DNA of 64,000 nucleotides from positions 372,001-436,000 of the forward strand of contig WGNP01000003.1 of assembly GCA_016124495.1 (NCBI GenBank), written 5' to 3'. Below are positions 8,649 through 17,487 of the stretch, piece after piece. The first letter of the stretch is position 1. Every line of letters begins with the position of its first letter. The stretch comes from Hyphomonas sp. (lineage in GTDB: Bacteria > Pseudomonadota > Alphaproteobacteria > Caulobacterales > Hyphomonadaceae). The translations under genes and the position numbers were made by a program. The notes below the pieces were generated by a model that saw nothing but the letters and a program-made list of their open reading frames with translations, did not search any database and had not been told where the DNA came from.

Positions 8649-10628
8649 TCAGCGGGCCCGCTTGAGGTCCGGCGGCAGTGCTTCCCCGGCGAGGCTTTCC
8701 AGCGCCTCATCCAGCGTGATGATCTGCTGACCGTTGGAGCCGAGCCGGCGCAGGGCCAGTTTTCGCTCTGCCGCTTCGCGCGCGCCGACGACAGCAATCA
8801 CCGGAACCTTCTGCAGGGAGTGCTCGCGGACCTTGTAATTGATCGTTTCGTTGCGCCGGTCGACTTCGACCCGGAGGCCCACCTTGCGAAGCTCGGCGGC
8901 TACCTCGTCGGCATAGCTGCCCGCTGCATCGTCCGAAATCGCGGCGACGACCACCTGCACCGGCGCGAGCCAGATCGGGAAAGCCCCGGCGAATTCCTCG
9001 ATCAGGATGCCGATGAACCGCTCCATCGACCCGAGGATCGCGCGGTGCAGCATCACGGGGCGCTGCTTCGAGCCGTCGGAGGCCGTATACTCCGCGCCCA
9101 GACGTTCCGGCAGTACATAGTCGAGCTGCAGCGTACCGCACTGCCAGACGCGGCCGATGGCGTCCGTCAGCTGGAACTCGAGCTTCGGTCCATAGAACGC
9201 GCCTTCCCCGGGCTGCAGCTCGCAAGGAAGGCCAGCGGCATCGACGGCGGCCTTGAGACCCTCCTCGGCCCGGTCCCAGGTCGCGTCATCGCCCGCGCGC
9301 ACGGCCGGCCGCGTTGACAGCTTCACCGCGATCTTCTCGAAGCCGAAATCGCGGTAAACGCTTTCCAGCAGCCGGCAGAAGTGGATTGATTCCTCTACTA
9401 TCTGGTCTTCGCGGCAAAAGATGTGCGCGTCGTCCTGCGTGAACTGGCGCACCCGCATAATGCCATGAATGGCGCCGTGCGGCTCATTGCGGTGGCAGCA
9501 TCCGAACTCGGCCAGGCGAAGCGGCAGGTCCCGGTAGGACTTCTGGCCCGATTTGAACACCTCGACATGCGCCGGGCAGTTCATCGGCTTGAGCGCCATG
9601 AGCTTGGCATCAGCGGGCACGGAAATTTCCACGCCTTCGTCGCCTTCCGGAATGAAGTCCGGCACGATAAACATGTTCTCGCGGTACTTGCCCCAGTGGC
9701 CGGACTTTTCCCACTGCGCAGAATCCATCAACTGGGGCGTCTTGATCTCCTCATATCCCGACACATCAAGACGCCGGCGCATGTAGGCTTCTATCTGGCG
9801 CCAGATCTGGAACCCGTTCGGGTGCCAGAAGACCGAGCCGGCGGCTGCCATGCCGTCGAGGTGGAACAGGCCGAGCTGCGCGCCCAGCTTGCGGTGGTCG
9901 CGCTTCTCCGCCTCCTCGAGGCGGTGGAGGTGTTCCTTGAGGTCTTTTTCGTTGGCCCAGGCCGTGCCGTACATGCGCTGGAGCATCTCGTTCTTCGAGT
10001 CGCCGCGCCAATAGGCGCCCGCCATCTTCATAAGCTTGAATGCCTTCGGCAGCCTGCCCGTGGAGGGCAGGTGCGGGCCGCGGCAGAGATCGAACCAGTC
10101 GCCCTGCCGGTAGAGCGTGATCGCCTCGCCCGGCGGGATGATGTCGTCGATGATCTGCGCCTTGTAGTCTTCGCCGATCCGCTTGAACTCGGCGATGGCG
10201 GCGTCCTTCTCCCAGACTTCGCGCACGATCGGGTAATCGGCGTCCACGATCTCCTTCATCCTGGCTTCGATCTTCTCGAAGTCATCCGTGGAGAACGGGG
10301 CCTTTCGGGCAAAGTCATAGTAAAAGCCGTCATCGATGACGGGGCCGATCGTCACCTGCGCGTCGGGATAGAGGGCTTGCACGGCCTGGGCGAGGACGTG
10401 GGCGGCGTCATGGCGGATCAGTTCGAGGCCGTCCGGATCCTTGTCCGTGACGATGGCGACCGTTGCGTCGCCGTCGAGCGGACGTTTCAGGTCGCGCAGT
10501 TCGCCGTTGACGCGGGCGGCCAGCGCCTTCTTGGCGAGGGATTTGGAGATGCTCTCGGCGACATCGAGGGGCGAGGCCCCATCGGCGAATTCGCGCTTCG
10601 AACCATCAGGGAGCGTAACGTTGATCAT
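8649..10628 (-). CDS. thrS: Threonine--tRNA ligase
   Basis: A 659-residue class II synthetase: N-terminal TGS domain (about 1-62), the editing/SAD domain, the catalytic core with the zinc-binding Cys in KPMNCPAH and His in QDDAHIF, motif 3 region [14 protein letters not shown] and a C-terminal anticodon-binding domain. It charges tRNA-Thr; a tRNA-Thr(CGT) gene is at 38948. The length and start ([10 protein letters not shown]) are normal for the family. The 259 bp upstream hold no recognisable gene. Confidence 0.97.
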   Translation of the reverse strand: MINVTLPDGSKREFADGASPLDVAESISKSLAKKALAARVNGELRDLKRPLDGDATVAIVTDKDPDGLELIRHDAAHVLAQAVQALYPDAQVTIGPVIDDGFYYDFARKAPFSTDDFEKIEARMKEIVDADYPIVREVWEKDAAIAEFKRIGEDYKAQIIDDIIPPGEAITLYRQGDWFDLCRGPHLPSTGRLPKAFKLMKMAGAYWRGDSKNEMLQRMYGTAWANEKDLKEHLHRLEEAEKRDHRKLGAQLGLFHLDGMAAAGSVFWHPNGFQIWRQIEAYMRRRLDVSGYEEIKTPQLMDSAQWEKSGHWGKYRENMFIVPDFIPEGDEGVEISVPADAKLMALKPMNCPAHVEVFKSGQKSYRDLPLRLAEFGCCHRNEPHGAIHGIMRVRQFTQDDAHIFCREDQIVEESIHFCRLLESVYRDFGFEKIAVKLSTRPAVRAGDDATWDRAEEGLKAAVDAAGLPCELQPGEGAFYGPKLEFQLTDAIGRVWQCGTLQLDYVLPERLGAEYTASDGSKQRPVMLHRAILGSMERFIGILIEEFAGAFPIWLAPVQVVVAAISDDAAGSYADEVAAELRKVGLRVEVDRRNETINYKVREHSLQKVPVIAVVGAREAAERKLALRRLGSNGQQIITLDEALESLAGEALPPDLKRAR

Positions 10629-10887
10629 GGGTCTTCGTTTCTAAGGTTTGCCGCACACGGCGGCAGAGTTCGGGAGATCCGGCAAGGGCATCTGGCGCGG
10701 CCGTGCTTAACGCGGCTTTACCGGGATTCCCACCCTGTTTTCAGAGCGTTGCCGGGCGTTTCAGGAATTTTGCGGGTGCATGAAGGGGCGCGCACGAGCG
10801 GTGCTGACCAAGGGCGCTTCAGGCACCCTGGCGAGTTCGCGAGGTGAGACCGGTGAGGAAGCGGTTCGCGTTCATGAGCTGCATATG

Positions 10888-11220
10888 TCACGCCTCGGGG
10901 CCGGTTTCAACCAGCCCCCGCGAACCGTCTCTGGGGCCGGAGGCCCAGTCCCCGTAGCGCCAGGGCTGCCAGCACGGAACGCAGGGTTTCATGTCCGGCG
11001 CCGGGTCGTAGCCATGGCTGCCCCCCGGGCGACACCGGACAAACCGGGCGAGCGCCATCCAGCCGCCAGGCCACCAGCCATGCCGCGCCACGCATTCGGC
11101 GCCGAATTCGCTGCAGGTCGGCGTGTGCTGGCACCGCGCGCCGGCGAGCTGGAACAACTGGCTCGGCCCATGTTTGTAGATCGCCAGCAGCACATAGGCG
11201 ACGCGGCGGCGCAACCCCAT
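10888..11220 (-). CDS. yidD: Membrane protein insertion efficiency factor
   Basis: A 110-residue YidD. The core reads AIYKHGPSQLF, CQHTPTCSEFG and GYDPAPD, matching the family motifs around the CxxxPTCSxY and GGxDPV regions. YidD assists YidC/Sec-dependent insertion of inner-membrane proteins. The frame is open upstream to 11319, but the ATG at 11220 gives the standard N-terminus (MGLRRRVAYVLLAIYKHG) and lies 2 bp before the NifU-like stop, pointing to coupling. The C-terminal tail after DPAPD is longer than usual and not conserved. Confidence 0.9.
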   Translation of the reverse strand: MGLRRRVAYVLLAIYKHGPSQLFQLAGARCQHTPTCSEFGAECVARHGWWPGGWMALARFVRCRPGGSHGYDPAPDMKPCVPCWQPWRYGDWASGPRDGSRGLVETGPEA

Positions 11221-11221
11221 C

Positions 11222-11665
11222 TCAGGCCGCGGCCCGGGCCGCAAGGGCTGCGTCGATCGCGGCCACGGCGGCCTCGAAGGCGAGCAGCGTGGAGACGTGG
11301 CGCGGCGGATAGTCGGCAACCGGCTCGAGATGGCGCAGTTCCCAGAACCGGCCCTCCGGCGGCGGCGCGCCGTCCTTCAGCATGGCGCGCAGCGCGTCGC
11401 GTGCCGCGCGGATTTCAGCAACGGTTGCGCCGACAGCATGCTCGGCGAGGATCGACGTCGCCGCCTGCCCCAGCGCGCAGGCTTTGGGGTCCACGGCGAT
11501 GGCGGTGACGCGCTCGCCGGCGGCGTCCAGCCTGATGTCGACATTGACGGTGGAGCCGCAGACGCGCGACACTTTCAGGACAGAGCCCTCCGCATCCGGC
11601 AGGCGCCCGACATGCGCAATGGCGCCCGCCAGTTCAAGGATACGGTTGTGGTAGAGCTCGCTCAT
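11222..11665 (-). CDS. NifU/IscU-like iron-sulfur cluster scaffold
   Basis: A 147-residue protein of the IscU/SufU-like fold. Two of the three cluster-binding Cys are recognisable (RVCGS about residue 36, KACALGQAATS about residue 63); the third position appears replaced in YPPRHVSTLLAFEA by His, as seen in an alphaproteobacterial subgroup. It may therefore bind a cluster in a modified way or have a different role. It lies directly upstream of yidD, an arrangement common in alphaproteobacteria. Confidence 0.82.
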   Translation of the reverse strand: MSELYHNRILELAGAIAHVGRLPDAEGSVLKVSRVCGSTVNVDIRLDAAGERVTAIAVDPKACALGQAATSILAEHAVGATVAEIRAARDALRAMLKDGAPPPEGRFWELRHLEPVADYPPRHVSTLLAFEAAVAAIDAALAARAAA

Positions 11666-11707
11666 CGCAGTCTAGATGGCCCGCGCGGCGTCGCCCGGCA
11701 AGGGCGC

Positions 11708-11749
11708 CCAAAAAGGAGCCGCCAGGTGCCAGCAGGCACCGGGCGGCTC
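11708..11749 (-). terminator. Intrinsic terminator after the cysS-exoD operon
   Basis: On the minus strand a long imperfect stem (outer arms GAGCCGCC/GGCGGCTC, inner arms GGTGCC/GGCACC, loop TGCT) is followed by TTTTT. It lies about 100 bp after the exoD stop and ends the minus-strand operon before the NifU-like gene. Confidence 0.85.
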
Positions 11750-11847
11750 AGCAGGAGTGGGATGTAGAAATGACCCGAAAGCCGTAGCCCGGGGATGCCT
11801 GCCAGTTGCCGCAGTGTCAATTTACGATTTCGCCACGTTGCAGCGCG

Positions 11848-12468
11848 TCAAAACGGCCAGAGCTGTGCCACTTTCGGCAACATCTTGACCATCAGGACGA
11901 CGGAACCCGAGAGAGTTGCGACAGCCAGCAGGACCACCACGCCGTCGCGCGCAGTGAGCGCCAGGCCGAGCAACAGGACGGCCAGGCTCGGCAGCAGCGG
12001 ACCGAGCGGGAACAGCCCCAGCGGATAGGTTATCAGCGCCGCCAGGACACAGACCATCCCGACGAGCTGCACGAACGGCGCGGCCGTCAGAAAGGTCAGG
12101 CGGGGTTTCACCAGCGCGTCCAGCATGTGCGCGTATTGCTCTCCCGTGCCGGCGCTCTTGACCATGAGCTCACGCTTGAAACGCACGTCTAGAAGTTTTC
12201 TGGGCAGCCAGGGCGTCTTGAGCCCCACCGCGATCTGCAGCGCGAAGATCAGCGTCAGCGTCGCCACGAACCAGTTGGCGCCCGGAACGATCGTCAGGGG
12301 ACTGACGGCCACGAAGCCCAGCAGCAGCAGGACAGGCCCATAGGCGCGACGTCCGACAGCCGTCAGGATCTCGCGAACCGATACGTCTTCGCCCTCGGTA
12401 TTCATGACGAGCGAATGCATCAGGGTCCTGAGATTAGTCACCGGCACTGCCGATCCTGCACGGTTCAT
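11848..12468 (-). CDS. ExoD family exopolysaccharide biosynthesis protein
   Basis: A 206-residue inner-membrane protein with about four helices in its second half. The family signature is visible in RAYGPVLLLLGFVAVSPL and the VPGANWFVATLTLIFALQIAVGLKTPWLP region (given in parts). ExoD affects exopolysaccharide production and alkaline tolerance in rhizobia; the mechanism is unknown. Its start overlaps the stop of the histidine phosphatase gene by 4 bp, so it is coupled to that gene. Confidence 0.8.
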   Translation of the reverse strand: MNRAGSAVPVTNLRTLMHSLVMNTEGEDVSVREILTAVGRRAYGPVLLLLGFVAVSPLTIVPGANWFVATLTLIFALQIAVGLKTPWLPRKLLDVRFKRELMVKSAGTGEQYAHMLDALVKPRLTFLTAAPFVQLVGMVCVLAALITYPLGLFPLGPLLPSLAVLLLGLALTARDGVVVLLAVATLSGSVVLMVKMLPKVAQLWPF

Positions 12469-13031
12469 TCTGCATCCGCCGGCAAGGCTGCACCATAACG
12501 CTCGATCCGCGAACGGACGACGCCGTTCTCGTCGATGGCAATCACATAAAGCCGGTCAAACTCGGTCGCCTCGGCGATCGCCGGGCCGGGCTCGGCGCCG
12601 AGCAGGGCTGCGAGGGCGTCCGTCGTATTGGAATGGCCGACCACCAGCTTCACGCCGGGCGCATCCTTCAGCCAGCTGGCAAAGGCCGGCAATGTGGAGG
12701 CATCATAGGTCTGCACCTGAAGGCCGCGCTGCACGGACAGCGGCGCCGCCGTCTGCTGCGTGCGCCGGGCCTGCGTCGACCAGACTTCAGTGACGCCCTC
12801 ATCTTTCAGGCGCTCGGCCAAGGCCCTGGCGCGCGCGGCGCCTTCGGGGGTCAGGGCGGGGTCGGTGCCCGTCTCCTTCTCGCCGTGGCGCACCAGGAAG
12901 AGGCGAACCACCGCCACGGCCTCAGCCGACGTGTTTCCTGGCGCGGCCGGCGCAGGCGCAGAGGTGCAGGCCGTCATCAGGCATAGGGCCAGAAGACCCA
13001 GAAAGCCTCGCCGGATCAGATGCGCCGCCAT
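12465..13031 (-). CDS. Histidine phosphatase family lipoprotein
   Basis: A 188-residue protein with a lipoprotein signal peptide; the lipobox is LMTAC with the acylated Cys at 22. The catalytic motif LVRHGEK follows at about 46-52 and VVGHSNT supplies the second active-site His near 129, as in phosphoglycerate-mutase-like phosphatases. It should therefore be membrane-anchored outside the cytoplasm with a small phosphorylated substrate. The gene start overlaps the cysS 3' end by 16 bp. Confidence 0.85.
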   Translation of the reverse strand: MAAHLIRRGFLGLLALCLMTACTSAPAPAAPGNTSAEAVAVVRLFLVRHGEKETGTDPALTPEGAARARALAERLKDEGVTEVWSTQARRTQQTAAPLSVQRGLQVQTYDASTLPAFASWLKDAPGVKLVVGHSNTTDALAALLGAEPGPAIAEATEFDRLYVIAIDENGVVRSRIERYGAALPADAE

Positions 13032-14401
13032 GTGCTGCCTCCTGCGCCGTCCATGATTTCAACACCCTCTTCGGCCAGGGCCTTGCGGATACGGTCGGCC
13101 TCGGCCCAGTCTTTCGACGCCCGCGCTGCGACCCGCGCCGCAACGAGGCCATCGATCCGCGCCGCGTCATCCGCGTTGCCGCCCTGCTCCCATTGTTTCG
13201 GCGATACCGCCAGCAGGCCGAGCAGTTCGCCAGCGGCCAGCAGGTCTGCGCGCGTCGCCGCCATCATCGCGGTATCGCCCTGGTCGGCCGCCGTGTTGGC
13301 CGCCGAGGCAATGCCCGACAGTTCCGCCAGCGCTTCCGGCGTGTTGAGATCATCCTCAAGCGCCTCGCGCACGCCGCGATAGGCAGCCTTGCCGCCCTCC
13401 GCCGCCCAGACCCGGCGCAGCGCGCCATAGATCCGGTCCAGCGTCGTTTTCGCCTGCTTCAGCAAGTCCGGGGTCCAGTCAAGCGGCGCGCGGTAATGGC
13501 CGCTGAGCATCGCAAAGCGGATCACTTCGCCCGGCCAGTCTTTCAGAAGGTCATGTACGAGCACGACATTGCCGACCGACTTCGACATCTTCTCCCCGCC
13601 CATGTCGAGGAAGCCGTTGTGCAGCCAGTAGCGCGCCATCAGCTCGCCATGCGCGCATTCGGATTGCGCGATCTCGTTCTCGTGGTGCGGAAAGGTCAGG
13701 TCGACGCCCCCGCCGTGGATGTCGATGGTGCGGCCGAGGTGTTTGGCCGCCATGGCCGAGCATTCGATATGCCAGCCGGGCCGGCCCCTGCCCCAGGGCG
13801 AGTCCCAGATCGCGTCTTCCGGCTCACCCGGCTTGGCGAATTTCCAGAGCGCGAAATCGGACGGCGCGCGCTTGTCCGCGCTCGGCTCGACCCGGGCGCC
13901 CTCTTCGTTGTCTTCCGGTTTGCGGCCCGACAGCTTGCCGTAATCCGGCATGGCGGCCACCGAGAACCAGACGCCTTCCTTGCCGACATAGGCGTAATCC
14001 TTGCGCACGAGGCTGGCGATGATCTCGATCATCTCCGGGACATGCTGCGTGGCCCAGGGCTCCACGCTCGGCGGAAGGACATTCAGCGCCAGCATGTCGG
14101 CGTTGTAGATGTCGGCGTACTTCTTCGCGATGGCCGCAATCGGCTGGCCGGAATCCACCGCCGCCTTGATCAGCTTGTCTTCGATGTCGGTGATGTTGCG
14201 CGCGAAGACGACGGCTGCTTCGCCATAGGTTTTCATCAGCAGCCGGCGCAGCACGTCAAACACGACCGGTGGGCGGGCGTTGCCGATATGCGCAAAGTTG
14301 TAGGGCGTCGGACCGCAGACATAGACGGTGATCCGCTTGGAATCCTGCGGCTGGAAGCCGCGCTTATCGCGCGTCATGGTATCGTGGAGTTTCAGGGTCA
14401 T
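13016..14401 (-). CDS. cysS: Cysteine--tRNA ligase
   Basis: A 461-residue class I synthetase. Zinc-binding Cys29 sits in VYVCGPTPYNFAHIGN, with HIGN at 38-41; WHIECSAMA and HHENEIAQSE carry the other zinc ligands; EKMSKS is the KMSKS loop. It charges tRNA-Cys in the cytoplasm. It is the first gene of a minus-strand operon with the histidine phosphatase and exoD, joined by 16-bp and 4-bp overlaps. Confidence 0.96.
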   Translation of the reverse strand: MTLKLHDTMTRDKRGFQPQDSKRITVYVCGPTPYNFAHIGNARPPVVFDVLRRLLMKTYGEAAVVFARNITDIEDKLIKAAVDSGQPIAAIAKKYADIYNADMLALNVLPPSVEPWATQHVPEMIEIIASLVRKDYAYVGKEGVWFSVAAMPDYGKLSGRKPEDNEEGARVEPSADKRAPSDFALWKFAKPGEPEDAIWDSPWGRGRPGWHIECSAMAAKHLGRTIDIHGGGVDLTFPHHENEIAQSECAHGELMARYWLHNGFLDMGGEKMSKSVGNVVLVHDLLKDWPGEVIRFAMLSGHYRAPLDWTPDLLKQAKTTLDRIYGALRRVWAAEGGKAAYRGVREALEDDLNTPEALAELSGIASAANTAADQGDTAMMAATRADLLAAGELLGLLAVSPKQWEQGGNADDAARIDGLVAARVAARASKDWAEADRIRKALAEEGVEIMDGAGGSTWRRI

Positions 14402-14734
14402 CCCGGTCTCGTGTCAGTCTGTCGGTTCGTAGGTATTGCCAGGGCGCAGTTCAGGCCAGCCCTAATGGCGCTTTGCCGCGTCAGCGACAACAGGCCCAGC
14501 AGCACGAAACGATCAACGCGGGCAGGTTCATAGCCGGCACTTAACACTTGACGCAAGGAAAGCCAATAAACTGCTGATCCAGATGCCCCCTTATGCGTAG
14601 AAAGGTCTGGAAACAAACGGGCCCGCGTCTTATGTTCCCGCAATCGCCCTGAGGGTATCAACTCCGGGCGGGCGTTAAGTCCGTGCAGCGATGCCCCGGC
14701 TCGACCCCCGTCCCTCAGTGAAGGAACAGCATAA
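14402..14734. other. Intergenic region between divergent cysS and folE
   Basis: About 330 bp without a supported gene. It must hold the promoters of both divergent genes. A TTGACG at 14548-14553 could be a -35 element for folE, but no convincing -10 lies at the right distance. A minus-strand open frame here (14398-14898) runs into folE and has no family features. No riboswitch structure was recognised. Confidence 0.5.
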
Positions 14735-15361
14735 ATGGCTATGGACGCCGTCACGCCAAAGACTGACCAGCCGCGCGCGGATTGCGTGCGAAGACCGACC
14801 CAGCAGGAGGCCGAAGAGGCCGTGCGCACGCTGATCGCCTGGGCCGGCGACGATCCGGCCCGCGAAGGCCTGCTCGATACGCCGAAACGCGTCGTCAATG
14901 CCTACAGGGAATGGTTCGAGGGTTACGGCGAAGACCCCGTGAAATACCTCAGCCGGACCTTCGAGGACGTGCAGGGCTATGACGACATCGTAATGCTGCG
15001 AAACATTGAAGTCGAAAGCCATTGCGAACATCACATGGCGCCGTTCATCGGCAAGGCTTTCGTGGCCTACAAGCCATCGCACGCCGTCGTGGGTATATCC
15101 AAGCTCGCCCGCGTCGTTGAAATATTTGCCAAGCGTCTTCAGACGCAGGAAACGATGACGGCGCAGATCTGCGACGCCATCACCGAAAGCCTCGCCCCGA
15201 TGGGTACGGCCGTGTTCATCGAAGCCGAGCACCAGTGCATGTCGACGCGCGGCGTGCACCATAAGCATGTGACAACGATTACCACGCAGTTCACGGGCGT
15301 GTTCAAATCGGACGCTGACCTGCGCAACCGCTTCCTGCGCATGTGCGGCGAGAACACCTGA
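14735..15361 (+). CDS. folE: GTP cyclohydrolase I
   Basis: A 208-residue homodecameric enzyme that opens GTP to dihydroneopterin triphosphate, the first step of folate synthesis. The core [15 protein letters not shown] contains the zinc Cys and catalytic His; QETMTAQI and [12 protein letters not shown] hold the second zinc Cys and substrate contacts. GAAGGA precedes the ATG. The N-terminal 25 residues are a variable extension. A terminator follows at 15386. FolD, a later folate enzyme, is at 59996-60883. Confidence 0.96.
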   Translation: MAMDAVTPKTDQPRADCVRRPTQQEAEEAVRTLIAWAGDDPAREGLLDTPKRVVNAYREWFEGYGEDPVKYLSRTFEDVQGYDDIVMLRNIEVESHCEHHMAPFIGKAFVAYKPSHAVVGISKLARVVEIFAKRLQTQETMTAQICDAITESLAPMGTAVFIEAEHQCMSTRGVHHKHVTTITTQFTGVFKSDADLRNRFLRMCGENT

Positions 15362-15385
15362 CACCCACGCCCGTTCAAAGCTTGC

Positions 15386-15420
15386 AACGCCCCTTACGGA
15401 GACGTCGGGGGCGTTTCTCT
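15386..15420 (+). terminator. Probable terminator after folE
   Basis: ACGCCCC (15387-15393) pairs with GGGGCGT (15408-15414) over a 14-base loop, followed by TTCTCT. The loop is large and the T tract interrupted, so this is a moderate candidate. Confidence 0.55.
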
Positions 15421-15515
15421 GTGGAAGGCAGTTGAACCGGCGCGCGGCGGCGTTATCAATTCCCCGGCGTAGAGTTCACCTTAAAACCAGAACCGCCCCC
15501 GGGAGACGAAACACC

Positions 15516-15836
15516 ATGAAGAATACCCTCATCCTCGCTGCCTTCGCACTGGCCGCCCTGCCCGCCATGGCCGCCACCACTACCGTGGAATTTGCGCCGG
15601 CCGAAGGCGACAAGCTGGTCGCTGTTTTCAGCGATGACGGCACAGTCAGCTTCAACGGCGGCGAGCCGGTCGCCTACACGTCCGACGAAGCCGGCAAGAC
15701 GATCTGCTCCAGCGTCAACGGCACCGACAATTGCGCCACGTTCGAAACCTGGGGCACCACGGTCGGCCACGTGACGCCCTACACCACTTCGCAAGGATCG
15801 TCCGGCATCGCCACGGTCACAGCCGCAACCGAATAA
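15516..15836 (+). CDS. Small secreted protein of unknown function
   Basis: A 106-residue protein with a clear signal peptide (MKNTLILAAFALAALPAMA, cleavage after AMA). The mature part is rich in Thr, Ser, Gly and acidic residues, contains two Cys (in TICSSV and DNCATF) that could form a disulfide, and has no recognised domain. A GGGAG lies upstream of the ATG at 15516. Its transcription terminator appears to lie inside the 3' coding end of the convergent gene (15862-15894). Confidence 0.7.
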   Translation: MKNTLILAAFALAALPAMAATTTVEFAPAEGDKLVAVFSDDGTVSFNGGEPVAYTSDEAGKTICSSVNGTDNCATFETWGTTVGHVTPYTTSQGSSGIATVTAATE

Positions 15837-15844
15837 GCCTCGCC

Positions 15845-16561
15845 TCAGACATGCGATTCCAGGAGGCGCTCGTAGATTTCGAGCGCCTCCTTTTCGTGTT
15901 CGGCGGCGCGCCCTGAAAGCACCGGCAGGGGTCCCGCCGGCGCACCAAAGCCTGTCGAGGCCCAGACAGCGTCATACCAATGCGGCGCCCAGGCCCCGTC
16001 TTCCGCGCGCGGACCCGCCAGCCAGTTCAGCATGGCCGGATCGAACCCGATATCGAGGGCTGTGCAGAGGCGGGAAAGCACCCTTTCCGGGTCTTCAAGC
16101 ACACGGTCGGCATCGATCACCGGCACCGGCCCGAGACGCTGCGACAGGTCCATCTGTTGCGGGATGCCAAGCGCCTCGAGGCTGAGCGTCTCCATCTTCC
16201 GCTGGTAGGAGGCGATGACACGCGCCGGATGACGCACCAGCAGCACGTGCCGCTCGATCCGGTCCAGCCAGTCCATGGAAATTGGGTCCACCATGTGGTG
16301 GATCATGTGCTTCTGGTAGAAGAGGCGCTTGCCGCCGGGCACGGCGCCCGTCATCGCCGCAACGACCTTGCCGGGATCCGCCTCATGCGCCGCCAGAATT
16401 TCCTCCGTCATCGGATGGTCCAGCCCGGTGATCTTCAGGAACGCTGCATAGAAGGGCTCGTCCACGACCGCCGTATCGACGCGCGCGCCAAAGCTGCGCA
16501 TCATCGTGGTCGACAGGTTGCGCGGACCTGACCACATAGCGATCCGGACCGGCGCGCTCAT
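15845..16561 (-). CDS. Sulfotransferase-like P-loop protein
   Basis: A 238-residue protein of the sulfotransferase fold. WSGPRNLSTTMMRS near residue 10 matches the 5'-phosphosulfate binding loop, and LLVRHPARVIASYQ near 110 matches the 3'-phosphate binding strand and helix. Family members transfer sulfate from PAPS; here the substrate is unknown and other nucleotide use is possible. Its ATG overlaps the aminotransferase stop (ATGA, 16558-16561). The 3' coding end doubles as the terminator hairpin of the convergent gene. Confidence 0.75.
   Translation of the reverse strand: MSAPVRIAMWSGPRNLSTTMMRSFGARVDTAVVDEPFYAAFLKITGLDHPMTEEILAAHEADPGKVVAAMTGAVPGGKRLFYQKHMIHHMVDPISMDWLDRIERHVLLVRHPARVIASYQRKMETLSLEALGIPQQMDLSQRLGPVPVIDADRVLEDPERVLSRLCTALDIGFDPAMLNWLAGPRAEDGAWAPHWYDAVWASTGFGAPAGPLPVLSGRAAEHEKEALEIYERLLESHV
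15862..15894 (+). terminator. Intrinsic terminator embedded in a convergent gene
   Basis: GGAGGCGCTCG (15862-15872) and CGAGCGCCTCC (15880-15890) form a perfect 11-bp stem with a 7-base loop followed by TTTT, reading in the + direction. It lies 25 bp after the small secreted protein gene, but entirely inside the last codons of the minus-strand sulfotransferase-like gene. Confidence 0.85.
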
Positions 16562-17487
16562 GCAATCGGCGTCAGGCTTCTCGCCTGCAGCGCCTTGTAG
16601 AGCGCGCGTATGCGCTGCGAGACCGGACCATCGAGGTACTCAATCACCCGGCCGTCCACTTCGCGCACCGGCGTGACACCGGCAAATGTCCCGGTAATGA
16701 ACGCCTCCTCGGCTGAGTAGACATCGAACAGCGAGAACCGCTTCTCGACCGCCGGAATGCCTGCCTCCCGGCAGACGCGCAGGATATTGCCGCGGGTGAT
16801 CCCGCCGAGGCAGTATTCAGGCGGCGAGGTCCACACTTCGCCGTCTCGAACGATGAAGAAATGCGTCGAATTGCACGTCGCGACGAAGCCAGCGGGATCG
16901 AGCATCAGCGCCTCGTCGGCGCCCGCCTTGTCGGCCTGGATACAGGCCATGATGCAGTTCAGCTTGGAATGAGAGTTGAGCTTCTGGTCCTGCTCGGCAG
17001 GACCCGTCCGGCGGACGTGGACGGTAAACAGGCTCACCCCGCGGGACTGCACCTCCGGCACCGGCGTCTTGTATTCCGGGATGATCACGATGGTCGCCTT
17101 GCCGATCGTGAACCGCGGACCCTGATAGGGCGTTTTCTTGATCCCGCGCGTAACCATCAGGCGGATGTGCACCCCGTCCTGCATGCCGTTGGCCTTCAGG
17201 CAGTCCATCAGCCGCGCAGTCAGTTCCTCGCGTGCCAGGCCGATATCCATGTCGATCGTCTTGGCGCCCGCGTATAGCCGTTTCAGGTGCTCGGGGCAGA
17301 ATGCGACCCCGCCGTCCAGGACACGCAGGCCTTCCCATACCCCGTCACCCAGCAGGTAGCCGGAATCGAAAACGGAAACGACCGCCTCCTCGCGCCGCTT
17401 CAGCGCGCCGTTTACCGAAATGAGCACATCGGCGTTGCGCGGGTCGGAAACATAGTCGTGAACCCCGTGGACTTCCTCTTCCGTCAT
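16558..17487 (-). CDS. Class IV aminotransferase (BCAT/D-amino-acid type)
   Basis: A 309-residue PLP enzyme of fold type IV. The Schiff-base Lys is in HSKLNCIMA, the acidic/small-residue segment EALMLDPAGFVATCNST and the phosphate-binding GGITRGNIL follow in the usual order. Members transaminate branched-chain amino acids, D-amino acids or 4-amino-4-deoxychorismate; VGHV-type BCAT signatures are weak, so the substrate is left open. It is coupled by 4-bp overlaps to the upstream alpha/beta hydrolase and the downstream sulfotransferase-like gene. Confidence 0.85.
   Translation of the reverse strand: MTEEEVHGVHDYVSDPRNADVLISVNGALKRREEAVVSVFDSGYLLGDGVWEGLRVLDGGVAFCPEHLKRLYAGAKTIDMDIGLAREELTARLMDCLKANGMQDGVHIRLMVTRGIKKTPYQGPRFTIGKATIVIIPEYKTPVPEVQSRGVSLFTVHVRRTGPAEQDQKLNSHSKLNCIMACIQADKAGADEALMLDPAGFVATCNSTHFFIVRDGEVWTSPPEYCLGGITRGNILRVCREAGIPAVEKRFSLFDVYSAEEAFITGTFAGVTPVREVDGRVIEYLDGPVSQRIRALYKALQARSLTPIA

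Noticed and set aside
9423..10847. 474-codon open frame opposite thrS
   Set aside because: It is antisense to a complete, strongly conserved ThrS; the translation is low-complexity and has no family features. Long antisense frames are expected in GC-rich DNA.
10780..11508. 242-codon + strand frame upstream of and opposite yidD and the NifU-like gene
   Set aside because: Composition is Pro/Arg/Gly-rich shadow sequence; the two minus-strand genes are convincingly conserved.
14398..14898. 166-codon minus-strand frame covering the cysS-folE gap
   Set aside because: It runs antisense into the conserved folE start and shows no domain, signal or ribosome site.
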